NCBI GenBank assembly: GCA_020073365.1
Contig: JAIQFL010000059.1
Location: 1 to 42,062 of the forward strand
Source: Terriglobia bacterium
GTDB taxonomy: Bacteria; Acidobacteriota; Terriglobia; Bryobacterales; Bryobacteraceae
Direction of reading: 5' to 3'
Length of the DNA: 42,062 nt
The translations under genes were made by a program, and so were the position numbers. This document shows positions 1-8,072 of the stretch, in pieces. The stretch's first letter is position 1. Each line of letters starts with the position of its first letter. The notes beneath the pieces are model-generated. The model saw nothing but the letters and a program-made list of their open reading frames with translations, was not told the origin of the DNA and ran no database searches.

Positions 1-38
1 GAAGGAGGTAGCCGCTGTGGTAGCCTGATTTCGGGGTA

Positions 39-935
39 ATGACTCCGATTCCTACTCGAGAGGATCACGAGAAACAGTCCGCCGCGCTCTCCTCGCTCCT
101 CGCTGCCGTGGGGCTTACGGCTTTCAAAATCGTGGTCGGCGTTCTGACCAGGAGCCTCGGCATCCTGGCCGAAGCCGCTCACTCGGGTCTCGACCTCATC
201 GCGGCCCTGCTGACCTTCCTGGCCGTGCGCTACTCCGGCAAGCCGCCCGATCGCACCCACCTGTACGGCCATGGCAAAATCGAGAATCTGTCGGCGCTGT
301 GTGAAACTCTTCTGCTTATGGCAACCTGCGCCTGGATTGTGTGGGAGGCCATCCACCGCCTTATGTTTCATCGCATCGATGTCGAAGTGACGTGGTGGTC
401 CTTCGGGGTGATGGCGACTTCGATCGTCATCGATGTCTCCCGGTCGCGAATGCTCGCGCGGACCGCGAAGAAGTACCACAGCCAGGCGCTGGAAGCTGAC
501 GCGCTGCACTTTCAGACCGACATCTGGAGTTCCGCCGTTGTGATTCTAGGACTGGTCGCGGTGAAGGCCGGCGAATGGTGGCCCCGTCTGGCGTTCTTGC
601 GGAGCGGCGACGCGGTGGCGGCCCTGGGAGTTTCCGCCGTGGTGATGTGGGTGAGCGTGCAACTCGGCCGGCGGACCGTCGATGAACTTCTGGATACCGC
701 TCCAAAGGGCATGGAGGAGCGGATTCTGGCCGCGGTACAGGCCGTGCCGGGAGTCCGGAACTGCCACCAGATTCGGCTGCGTCATTCGGGGCCGATGCTG
801 TTTGTCGACCTGCACGTTCTGGTGGATGGACACCAGACCCTGGCCGAAGCGCACGACCTCACCGAGACCATCGAGCGGGCCATCCGGGAAATCGTTCCGG
901 GCGCAGATGTGACGGTTCACCCCGAACCGTTCTGA
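39..935 (+). CDS. Cation diffusion facilitator (CDF) family metal efflux transporter
   Basis: This 298-residue protein is an inner-membrane divalent metal/proton antiporter of the CDF family (Zn, Fe, Mn or Co export). The N-terminal two thirds hold several hydrophobic helices. The family's metal site is visible as HSGLD (His48, Asp52) in the second helix and HFQTD (His157, Asp161) in the fifth. The HxxxD/HxxxD arrangement differs from the DxxxD/HxxxD of E. coli YiiP and is known from several Zn transporters. The last ~80 residues form the usual cytoplasmic ferredoxin-like domain (AVQAVPGVRNCHQIRLRHSG onward). The ATG at 39 is the first start before the conserved helix. A GGAGG lies at 4-8 but is too far away to be its ribosome site. 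The metal cannot be named from sequence alone. Confidence 0.92.
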   Translation: MTPIPTREDHEKQSAALSSLLAAVGLTAFKIVVGVLTRSLGILAEAAHSGLDLIAALLTFLAVRYSGKPPDRTHLYGHGKIENLSALCETLLLMATCAWIVWEAIHRLMFHRIDVEVTWWSFGVMATSIVIDVSRSRMLARTAKKYHSQALEADALHFQTDIWSSAVVILGLVAVKAGEWWPRLAFLRSGDAVAALGVSAVVMWVSVQLGRRTVDELLDTAPKGMEERILAAVQAVPGVRNCHQIRLRHSGPMLFVDLHVLVDGHQTLAEAHDLTETIERAIREIVPGADVTVHPEPF

Positions 936-1066
936 AGTTATCCGAAGTGAGTTCCGCCTGATGTCAAACTGCTAGTGTGGCTGGGATTTCTACGCTGGGC
1001 CCCCAGGATTCGTCCTCGCGCCGCTCACCCCGCCAGCCGGTGCGACAATGGACACGAGGTTGCGGT

Positions 1067-1390
1067 ATGAAGGTTCCGCTGTCGACCATCGCGCATACCC
1101 GTTCCGGGGACAAGGGTGATACGTGCAATATCGGCGTCATCGCCTATGACCAAAGGCACTACCCCGTGCTGGTCCGGGAAATCACGGCAGAGCGCGTGAA
1201 GCAGCACTTCGGAGAACTCGTGAAGGGCCGGGTTGAGCGCTTCGAACTGGCCAACCTCGGCGCCCTGAATTTTCTGCTGCACCAGGCTCTGGGGGGCGGC
1301 GGCACCGTCTCGCTGCGGACCGATGCGCAGGGCAAGACTTTTGGCGCGGCGCTGTTGCGTATGGAAATCGAGCTCCCGCCGGGGTTATAA
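1067..1390 (+). CDS. AtuA C-terminal ferredoxin-fold domain protein (stand-alone)
   Basis: This 107-residue protein matches the C-terminal domain of AtuA-type proteins, known from acyclic terpene utilisation, with its hallmark near the N-terminus (AHTRSGDKGDTCNIGVIA) and a LGALNFLLHQALGGGG segment near the end. AtuA proteins usually carry a large N-terminal domain (old name DUF1446), which is absent here. An upstream in-frame ATG at 977 would add 30 residues of low-quality sequence (SSRRSPRQPVRQW), so I prefer ATG 1067, where the family similarity begins. The enoyl-CoA hydratase gene starts 69 bases downstream on the same strand, which suggests a shared role in acyl-CoA catabolism (leucine/isoprenoid type). 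The biochemical function of the domain is not known to me. Confidence 0.8.
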   Translation: MKVPLSTIAHTRSGDKGDTCNIGVIAYDQRHYPVLVREITAERVKQHFGELVKGRVERFELANLGALNFLLHQALGGGGTVSLRTDAQGKTFGAALLRMEIELPPGL

Positions 1391-1459
1391 TAGACCAACG
1401 GTGCGAGCTCCGCGCGCCTACCGAAGTCTCTGGTTTCCCGCCTGCGGGAGCGCACCTCC

Positions 1460-2206
1460 ATGTCTGACATCCTGCAAATCGTCCAGCAGGGCCGCGTGCG
1501 GCGGCTTTTCCTCAACCGCCCCGACAAGCGCAATGCGCTGAATGCCGAACTCTGCCGCACGCTCGTCGACGCGCTCGATGACGCCGATCGCGACACGGGC
1601 GTCGGCTCGATTCTGCTGGCCGGGCGGGGCAAGTCTTTCTGCGCTGGAATGGACCTGAGCGAGGTCGCCACGGCCGATGCCGAGGATCTGGCACAAGTGC
1701 ACGAGCGGCTGTTCACCGTCGGTTCCCGCCTGGGCAAACCCTTGATCGCGGCTGTCCATGGCGCCGCACTGGCTGGCGGGACGGGCCTGGTGGCCAACTG
1801 CCACATCGTAATAGCGGCGGAAGATGCCACGTTTGGATTGACCGAAATCCGCCTGGGCCTGTGGCCTTTCCTGGTCTACCGTGCGGTGGCCATGGGGTTG
1901 GGGGAGCGGCGCACAGTGGAATTGGCGTTGACTGGCCGGATCGTCCGCGCACGCGAGGCCCTGGAGATGGGGCTGGCTCATGAGACTACCGTGGATGTGG
2001 AAAAACGGGGCGGGGAAACGGCCGTTTCTCTGGCGGCATTCAGCCCAACGGCGATCCGCAGCGGGCTGAGGTTCGTCCAGGAGACCAGGGGATTGGATTG
2101 GCAGACGGCCGGCGGCATCGCCCGTCGTTTTCGGAATGAAGTCTTCCAAAGCGGGGACTTCCAGGAGGGGATTCGTGCATTCCGTGAGAAACGCCCACCG
2201 AGGTAG
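1460..2206 (+). CDS. Enoyl-CoA hydratase/isomerase (crotonase) family protein
   Basis: This 248-residue crotonase-fold protein would hydrate or isomerise 2-enoyl-CoA thioesters. The two oxyanion-hole segments are present: SFCAGMDL (residues 59-66) and HGAALAGGTGL (100-110). One catalytic glutamate is kept (Glu129 in FGLTEIRLGL). The position of the other glutamate (Glu144 of rat crotonase, in GGCE) is Gly109 here, so the enzyme may act as an isomerase, methylglutaconyl-CoA hydratase-like enzyme or other family variant rather than a classical hydratase. It lies just downstream of the AtuA-like gene and may be co-transcribed with it. Substrate is not determinable from sequence. Confidence 0.9.
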   Translation: MSDILQIVQQGRVRRLFLNRPDKRNALNAELCRTLVDALDDADRDTGVGSILLAGRGKSFCAGMDLSEVATADAEDLAQVHERLFTVGSRLGKPLIAAVHGAALAGGTGLVANCHIVIAAEDATFGLTEIRLGLWPFLVYRAVAMGLGERRTVELALTGRIVRAREALEMGLAHETTVDVEKRGGETAVSLAAFSPTAIRSGLRFVQETRGLDWQTAGGIARRFRNEVFQSGDFQEGIRAFREKRPPR

Positions 2207-2217
2207 CACCCCTGGTG

Positions 2218-2238
2218 GGGCAGGCGATTCGCCTGCCC
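2218..2238. repeat. Intergenic palindrome, GGGCAGGCG hairpin
   Basis: A perfect 9-bp stem (GGGCAGGCG / CGCCTGCCC) with a 3-base ATT loop lies 12 bases after the crotonase stop codon. It opens a 237-base gap (2207-2443) that also contains a smaller GAGC-GAA-GCTC hairpin around 2245-2255 and no credible gene. The core matches the palindrome repeated twice at 33997-34068, so it is a dispersed element. It could also stop transcription of the upstream operon, but no T-run follows. Confidence 0.75.
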
Positions 2239-2443
2239 GCGGTCGAGCGAAGCTCGCCGCGCACCGCTTCGCCGGTCCGCTGGCGAGGACAGGCAGGGCA
2301 CTCTCTGGGCCCGATGAACGCTCGCCCTACGAGATATTGGGGGTCCAGATTGAGGAGCGCTGGATAATGTGGTGGAAGTACTTTACTTTGGCGACCAGCG
2401 CGGTTAGTATAGTTACAACTCCCCCGAAGCAGAGGTCAATGCT

Positions 2444-5400
2444 TTGCTGAAACTAAAACGCGTCGAACTGCAAGGATTCAAATCCTTTTGCGAGCGCACC
2501 GAACTCCGCTTCGCCGGGGACGGCATCGCCGCGGTCGTTGGTCCCAATGGCTGCGGCAAATCCAACATCAGCGATGCCATCAGTTGGGTACTGGGCGAGC
2601 AATCCGCCAAGACCCTGCGCGGCACCCGCATGGAGGACGTGATTTTCGCGGGCACCCGCGATCGCAAGCCGCTCGGTATGGCCTATGTGACCATGACCCT
2701 GGTCGATCCCGAGGTCCACAAGGACAGCCTTGCGCACAAACCCCATCCGGTGGACGCGCGCGTCCAGGATGGCCTGTCTAAGGTGAACGGCGAGATCACC
2801 ATCACCCGGCGTCTGTTCCGCTCCGGCGAGAGCGAGTACCTCATTGATGGCAGGCCCGCCCGGCTGCGCGACATCCAGGACATCTTCATGGGCACCGGGC
2901 TCGGACCGGAAAGCTACGCCATCATCGAACAGGGACGCATCGGACAGATCCTCAGCTCCAAGCCCCAGGACCGGCGCGCGGTGATCGAAGAGGCCGCCGG
3001 CATCACCAGGTTCAAGACGCGCAAGCGGCTCGCCGAAGCCAAGCTGGAAGGCGCCAAGCAGAACCTGGCCCGGGTCTACGACATCCTGGAAGAGGTCACC
3101 CGCCAGGTGAATTCACTGAAGCGGCAGGCCGCCAAGGCCAGGCGCTACGGCGAGCTCAAGACGGAGCTCGAAACGCGTTTGCGCGTGGTGCTCTCCGGCA
3201 AGTTCCGTTTGTTGGAGCGCGATGCCGCCAAGACGGCCATTGACCTGAGCCTGGCGGCGGCGGAATTCAAGACGCTGGGCGAACAAGTCGCCGAAGGGCA
3301 GGAGGCCCACGAGCGGCGGCAAGCAGCCTGCTACGAAATCGAGCGGCAGTTGACCGAAGCGCGGCAGGAGCTATCCGAACGGCACGTGGACGCCGAACGC
3401 ACCCGCGGGCGCCTGGAATCGCAGGTGAAGGAAAGCGGCGCCATCGAGCAACGCATCGCGCAGGCCGAAAAGGAATCGCAGGAGCTGGGCTTGCGGCTGG
3501 ATGCCCTGGACCAGGAGATCGCCGCGCACCAGAAGAATCTGGATGCGCTGGAGGCCCAGACCAGCGAGTCGCGCGACCGCATGCTGGAGATCAACCAGCA
3601 GCGCGAATCCTTGCAGGCCAAGGTGCGCGAGCGGGAAAAGGCCATCGAATCGGGCCGGCAGATGATCCTGCGGCTGTTGGGCGAGGCTTCCACTCTGAAG
3701 AACCAGCTTGCCCAGATCGAGGAGTATCTGGCGGGCATCGAGCGCGAAGCGGCGCGCGCCACGCGGGAAGAGGGAACCGCCGCGGCCGAAATCGAGCGGC
3801 TCGAAGTCGTCCGGAAACAGCTCTCCGAAACCCTGGCCGAGCGGCAGTTGGAACTGGAATCCGTCTCGGGCGAGCGCCGCCGCACTGAGGAGGAACTGGC
3901 CGGGCGCCGCAACACTTCGTCCGAGCTGCGGCGCGAGATCGATACCCTGAAGAACGAAGTTTCGCAGATCCGCGCGCGCAAGGAATCCCTGCAACAGGTG
4001 CTGGCGCATCGCACCTATACCACCGAATCGGTGAAGCGGTTGTTCGCGTCCCTGGAAAAGGGCAATGCCGGCGATCTTAAGCCCCTGGGTGTGATGGCGG
4101 ACTACGTGGAAGTGGATCCGCAATTCGAAAAACCCGCCGAAGAATTCCTTCACGAGGAGCTGGAGTACGTGGTGGTGGACACCTGGCAGCAGGCCGAGCG
4201 CGGGCTGGACTTCATCCGCGCGGAGCTGGATGGGCGAGCCACGTTCCTGGTTCATCCCGAGCCCAGCGCTAACGGTCACCGCCATCTCCCGGAGCCCGCC
4301 ATCGGCCCGGAAACCGGCATCGCCGCGCGGCTGAGCGATTCGCTGCGGCTCACCAACGGCTTCCGTGACCGCGCCATAGACCTGCTGCCGCGTGTTTCGC
4401 TGTGCTTCCTGGCCGAAGACCGCGCCGCGGCGCAGCGGCTGGCCATCTCGTACCCACATCTCTACTTCCTTCTTTCGGACGGAGTTTGTTACCACGGCCA
4501 CACCGTGACCGGCGGCAAGAAATCTGGCGCGGGCCCGTTGGCTATGAAACGCGAAGTGCGCGAGCTGGGCGTGAAGCTCCAGGCCCGCCAGAACCGGCTG
4601 GATGAAATGGTGGCCCGGCTGGATGGCCTCGATCAGGAGATCCTCGGGCTGGAGACCGAACTGGAGCACTTGCGCGTCCTGCAGCAGTCGCGCGAGAAAG
4701 ACCGCGTGGCGCTGGATCACGACATGCGCAAGCTGGGCGAAGACCTGTCGCGAGTCAATTCACGCCTTTCGGTGGCGCGGCTGGAGCTGGAGCGCTTGCG
4801 CCGCGACGCCGAACGATCCGCCGACCAACGTCACAAGAATCGCGCCGCCGTGGAGGAAAAAGAGCGTCTGCGCGCCGAGCGGGAGCAAGCCCTGGAGGCC
4901 GAGCGGCAGGAACTGGAGAGGCTCGAAGGGCAATCGGCCACCGTTGGGGAAGAGCACGCCGCCACGCGCGCGGAGCTGGCCGGACTGGAAGAACGGCATC
5001 GCGGCGAGCGCAGCGCCATGGCGCGTCTGGAGCAGCAATTCCGCGAGACTACCAACCGCCGCAACGCCATCGCTCCCGAGATCGCGCGGCTGGGCGAAGC
5101 GCGCGCGCGCCTGTTGGCGAACAACATCGAGCTCGACCAGCAGGCCGCGCTCTTGGCCGAACAGATCGCCGCTCTGGAAGCGCGCGTGAATGAGATGGCC
5201 TCCCAGGATGACGGCATGCGAGAGGCCCTGCGCGCCGGTGAGGAAGAGCTCAAGGTGCTGCGCGCCAACGTCCAGGAAAGCCAGGAGAAGCGCTCGCAGA
5301 TCGAAGTCGACCTGGTGCGCAAGCAGGCCGAGCTCAAATTCCTCGACGAAACCAGCCGCAAGGAGCTGAATTGCGGGGTGGAAGAGCTGGCGGGGGCCGA

Positions 5401-6097
5401 CGAACCGGTGCCCGATGCCGATACGATCGCCGAAGCCGAGCAGGGATGCAACGACGTGCGCAACCGCATCGAATCGCTCGGCCCGGTGAATGCCGCGGCC
5501 ATGGAGGAGTATCAGGAAGCGCAGCAGCGCCAGGAGTTCCTGAGCGCCCAGCGGCAGGACCTGATCGATTCCATTCGCGATACCGAGAAGGCCATTCAGG
5601 ACATCGACCAGGTCTCGCGCCAGAAATTCGCCGAGGCATTCGAAGCCATCAACGCCAATTTCCGGGAGATCTTCCAGACCCTGTTCGGCGGCGGCACGGG
5701 CGAAATGCGCCTCACCGATCAGGAGAACCTGGCCGATTCGGGCATCGAGATCGTGTGTTCGCCTCCCGGCAAGCGCCTGCAAAACGTGTTGCTGCTTTCG
5801 GGCGGTGAGAAGGCCCTGGCCGCGGTGGCGCTGCTGATGGCCATCTTCCGCTATCAGCCGAGCCCCTTCTGCATCATGGACGAAGTGGACGCGCCGCTCG
5901 ACGAAGCCAATATCGGCCGCTTGACCCGTCTGTTGCACGAGATGTCCCACCAGACCCAGTTCGTGGTGATCACGCACTCCAAGCGCACCATGGAAGCCGC
6001 GCAGTCGCTGTACGGCGTGACCATGCAGGAGCCTGGAGTGTCGCGGCTGGTCTCGGTGAGGTTCCACGAGAATGCCGCCGCTGCGCCGGCAGCGTAG
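2444..6097 (+). CDS. smc: Chromosome segregation protein SMC
   Basis: This 1217-residue protein is the ATPase of the bacterial condensin complex, which organises and segregates chromosomes with ScpA and ScpB (not in this window). The N-terminal head has Walker A GPNGCGKS at residues 33-40. Long coiled coils rich in Glu, Arg, Ala, Leu and Gln follow. A hinge occupies roughly residues 540-690 (LKPLGVMADYVEV to YHGHTVTGGKKSG), and a second coiled coil leads to the C-terminal head with the ABC signature LLSGGEKALAAVALLM (~1118) and Walker B FCIMDEVDAPLDEANIG (~1140). The start is TTG at 2444, supported by AGAGG at 2431-2435 with eight bases between. The nearby ATG at 2439 is out of frame and stops after three codons. 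A TATAGT at 2408-2413 could be a -10 box, but its -35 partner is weak. Confidence 0.97.
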   Translation: MLKLKRVELQGFKSFCERTELRFAGDGIAAVVGPNGCGKSNISDAISWVLGEQSAKTLRGTRMEDVIFAGTRDRKPLGMAYVTMTLVDPEVHKDSLAHKPHPVDARVQDGLSKVNGEITITRRLFRSGESEYLIDGRPARLRDIQDIFMGTGLGPESYAIIEQGRIGQILSSKPQDRRAVIEEAAGITRFKTRKRLAEAKLEGAKQNLARVYDILEEVTRQVNSLKRQAAKARRYGELKTELETRLRVVLSGKFRLLERDAAKTAIDLSLAAAEFKTLGEQVAEGQEAHERRQAACYEIERQLTEARQELSERHVDAERTRGRLESQVKESGAIEQRIAQAEKESQELGLRLDALDQEIAAHQKNLDALEAQTSESRDRMLEINQQRESLQAKVREREKAIESGRQMILRLLGEASTLKNQLAQIEEYLAGIEREAARATREEGTAAAEIERLEVVRKQLSETLAERQLELESVSGERRRTEEELAGRRNTSSELRREIDTLKNEVSQIRARKESLQQVLAHRTYTTESVKRLFASLEKGNAGDLKPLGVMADYVEVDPQFEKPAEEFLHEELEYVVVDTWQQAERGLDFIRAELDGRATFLVHPEPSANGHRHLPEPAIGPETGIAARLSDSLRLTNGFRDRAIDLLPRVSLCFLAEDRAAAQRLAISYPHLYFLLSDGVCYHGHTVTGGKKSGAGPLAMKREVRELGVKLQARQNRLDEMVARLDGLDQEILGLETELEHLRVLQQSREKDRVALDHDMRKLGEDLSRVNSRLSVARLELERLRRDAERSADQRHKNRAAVEEKERLRAEREQALEAERQELERLEGQSATVGEEHAATRAELAGLEERHRGERSAMARLEQQFRETTNRRNAIAPEIARLGEARARLLANNIELDQQAALLAEQIAALEARVNEMASQDDGMREALRAGEEELKVLRANVQESQEKRSQIEVDLVRKQAELKFLDETSRKELNCGVEELAGADEPVPDADTIAEAEQGCNDVRNRIESLGPVNAAAMEEYQEAQQRQEFLSAQRQDLIDSIRDTEKAIQDIDQVSRQKFAEAFEAINANFREIFQTLFGGGTGEMRLTDQENLADSGIEIVCSPPGKRLQNVLLLSGGEKALAAVALLMAIFRYQPSPFCIMDEVDAPLDEANIGRLTRLLHEMSHQTQFVVITHSKRTMEAAQSLYGVTMQEPGVSRLVSVRFHENAAAAPAA

Positions 6098-6111
6098 AGC
6101 CCCCCCGTGGC

Positions 6112-6149
6112 GCACGCACTCGTGCGTGCCGTGTCGAGACTCTCGACAC
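6112..6149. repeat. Double-hairpin intergenic element after smc
   Basis: Two perfect palindromes sit back to back: GCACGCAC / GTGCGTGC (6112-6119, 6122-6129) with a 2-base loop, then GTGTCGAG / CTCGACAC (6131-6138, 6142-6149) with a 3-base loop. It begins 14 bases after the smc stop codon. From memory, similar double hairpins recur between genes in Solibacter-type genomes; I cannot verify that here. It may act as an mRNA end or stability element for smc. No T-run follows. Confidence 0.75.
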
Positions 6150-6250
6150 TTGTTCGACCGGGGACAACGAGCGTCCTCATGGTTCTGGACGAGGTGCGCA
6201 GCCTGCGTGCGCCCCGTCGACATAGGTCAGAAGTGTTTCGAGGAGCGTCC

Positions 6251-7891
6251 TTGCATCCCACCAGACGAGAAGCCATTGGAGCCTTAGCCCTGGCAGCCAT
6301 CCCGGCGCCTTCGCCAGCGGCTGAGATCGATCCCGCCGTCGTCCGGCGGCACGACGACGATGTGGCGCGCCTGCTGGAGCGGCAGGTGACCGACCCCGCG
6401 AGCCGAGGCTACGGCACACAACGGGACGACCTGGAGATGTTCTCGCCCGGCGCCGCGGCCGGATTGCTGGAGTCCTACTACGCCGCGTTTCTGTGTCCCC
6501 AATCCAAGTACCACCGGGACGCTGCGCTGGTGGAACGGATGAAGCTGGCGGCCCGATTCCTGGAGCGTGCCCAGGACGAACACGGATTCGTGGATCTGGC
6601 CACCACCAATTTCTCTTCGCCTCCGGACACCGGTTTCACGGTCCATCCCGCAGCCACGGCCGCCTGTCTCGCGATGCGTCAGAATGAGCGTGAGCTTGTG
6701 GCCCTCATGGAGCCGTTTCTGCGGAAGGCGGCGAACGGCCTCGCCACCGGCGGCGTTCACACGCCCAACCATCGCTGGGTGGTCTGCCAGGCGCTGGCCC
6801 AGGTCAACGAGGTCTTCCCCAACCCCGCCTACGTGAGGCGCATCGACCAGTGGCTCACCGAGGGCATCGATCTGGACGCGGATGGGCAATTCACGGAGCG
6901 CAGCACCTCGGTCTACAATGCCGTATCCGACCGCGCCTTCCTGGTGATGGCCTTGAAGCTGAAGCGCCCGGAATTGCTGGAGCCGGTTCGCCGCAATCTC
7001 AACGCCATGCTGTACCTGCTCCACCCGGGCCTCGAAGTGGTCACCGAGATCTCCCGCCGGCAGGACCGCAACCAGCGCGCCACTATGAGCTCCTATTGGC
7101 TGCCGCTGCGATACCTCGCCGTTCGGGACGCCGACGGCCGGCTGGCCACGCTGGCCGAGCATTACAGCGAAGCTTCCCGCCTTTCGGCATTTCTGGAGTA
7201 CCCCGAGATGTCGGGCCCCATGGCCGCGCTCTCACCGCTACCCGAGGACTTCGAGCGCGAGCTGAACACTTTGGGTGCCGCCCGGTTCCGCCGGGGATCC
7301 ATCAGTGCGACGCTGCTGGAGGGCGATTCCGTCTTCTTCACTCTGCGCCGTGGGAATGCGGTGGTCAACGCGGTGCGGTTTGCCAGCGCTTTCTTCGGCA
7401 AGGGCCAGTTCGTTCCCTCCAAACTCCAGAAGGAGGGGAGCGCGTATGTTCTGCGTCAGGAATTAGAGGCGCCCTACTACCAGCCCCTTCCGCGAAGAGT
7501 CGCGGCGGATCAGTGGGACCAGGTGCGCGGCCAACGCCAGCGTTCCGAGGTCTGCCGGCTGCGCCAGTCGGCCTCGATTACGGAGATTCCCGGCGGCTTT
7601 CGACTTCGCCTCGAAGCCCAGGGAACACCCCACGTGCCGGTGGCGGTGGAGGTCAGCCTTCGCAGTGGCGACACTCCGAGCGGCTGCGTGCCGGCTCCGG
7701 GAAATCCCGAGGGCATGCTACTGCCATCGGGTTATGCGACCTACACCGTGGGCCCGGACCAGGTGAAGTTCGGCCCGGGTCGCGGGGAACATCGCTACAC
7801 GCAAGTGCGCGGCGCGGAACCCAAACTGCCGGGCATCAGCGTATACCTGACGGGTTTCACGCCGTTCGATCACGTTCTGGAATTTCAATAG
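6251..7891 (+). CDS. Exported protein of unknown function, possibly polysaccharide-related
   Basis: I do not recognise a named family. The start I chose is TTG 6251, preceded by GAGGAG, giving a protein of 546 residues. It begins with a twin-arginine-like leader (HPTRREAIGALALAAIPA) and an AlaXAla-like cleavage region before AEIDPAVV. Reading further upstream to 6107 only translates the palindromic element. Residues ~30-330 look all-helical with repeated Trp/Tyr/Arg-rich segments (TPNHRWVVCQALAQ, SSYWLPLRYLAV), and the last third appears beta-rich. An alpha/alpha-toroid plus beta-sandwich layout is typical of heparinase- and alginate-lyase-like enzymes, but this is only a resemblance. The outer-membrane receptor gene follows 181 bases downstream, so a role in processing an imported substrate is plausible. 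Confidence 0.6.
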   Translation: MHPTRREAIGALALAAIPAPSPAAEIDPAVVRRHDDDVARLLERQVTDPASRGYGTQRDDLEMFSPGAAAGLLESYYAAFLCPQSKYHRDAALVERMKLAARFLERAQDEHGFVDLATTNFSSPPDTGFTVHPAATAACLAMRQNERELVALMEPFLRKAANGLATGGVHTPNHRWVVCQALAQVNEVFPNPAYVRRIDQWLTEGIDLDADGQFTERSTSVYNAVSDRAFLVMALKLKRPELLEPVRRNLNAMLYLLHPGLEVVTEISRRQDRNQRATMSSYWLPLRYLAVRDADGRLATLAEHYSEASRLSAFLEYPEMSGPMAALSPLPEDFERELNTLGAARFRRGSISATLLEGDSVFFTLRRGNAVVNAVRFASAFFGKGQFVPSKLQKEGSAYVLRQELEAPYYQPLPRRVAADQWDQVRGQRQRSEVCRLRQSASITEIPGGFRLRLEAQGTPHVPVAVEVSLRSGDTPSGCVPAPGNPEGMLLPSGYATYTVGPDQVKFGPGRGEHRYTQVRGAEPKLPGISVYLTGFTPFDHVLEFQ

Positions 7892-7945
7892 CTGGCGCTG
7901 GTGTTACATTTCTATGAACGGTTCCGATGGAACGATGAAAGCCTC

Positions 7946-7975
7946 TTGACAACCGCGTGAATTCACCGTCATACT
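7946..7975 (+). promoter_or_regulatory. Candidate sigma70-type promoter of the TonB receptor gene
   Basis: A perfect TTGACA (7946-7951) is followed after 18 bases by CATACT (7970-7975), four of six matches to TATAAT. The predicted start of transcription leaves an RNA leader of about 90 bases before the GTG start at 8073. It lies in the 181-base gap between two genes, as expected. Not tested. Confidence 0.45.
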
Positions 7976-8072
7976 TGACCCCAATGTGGTTGGGGATGGG
8001 GTGCCGTTACCAGATCTTCCTGCTGAGCCTTGTCTGCTCGTTGACCCACAAATACCGTCTGAGGAGAACTCT

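Noticed and set aside
6107..6250. Upstream extension of the exported protein to ATG 6107
   Set aside because: It only translates the double-hairpin element, and the twin-arginine-like leader starts after TTG 6251.
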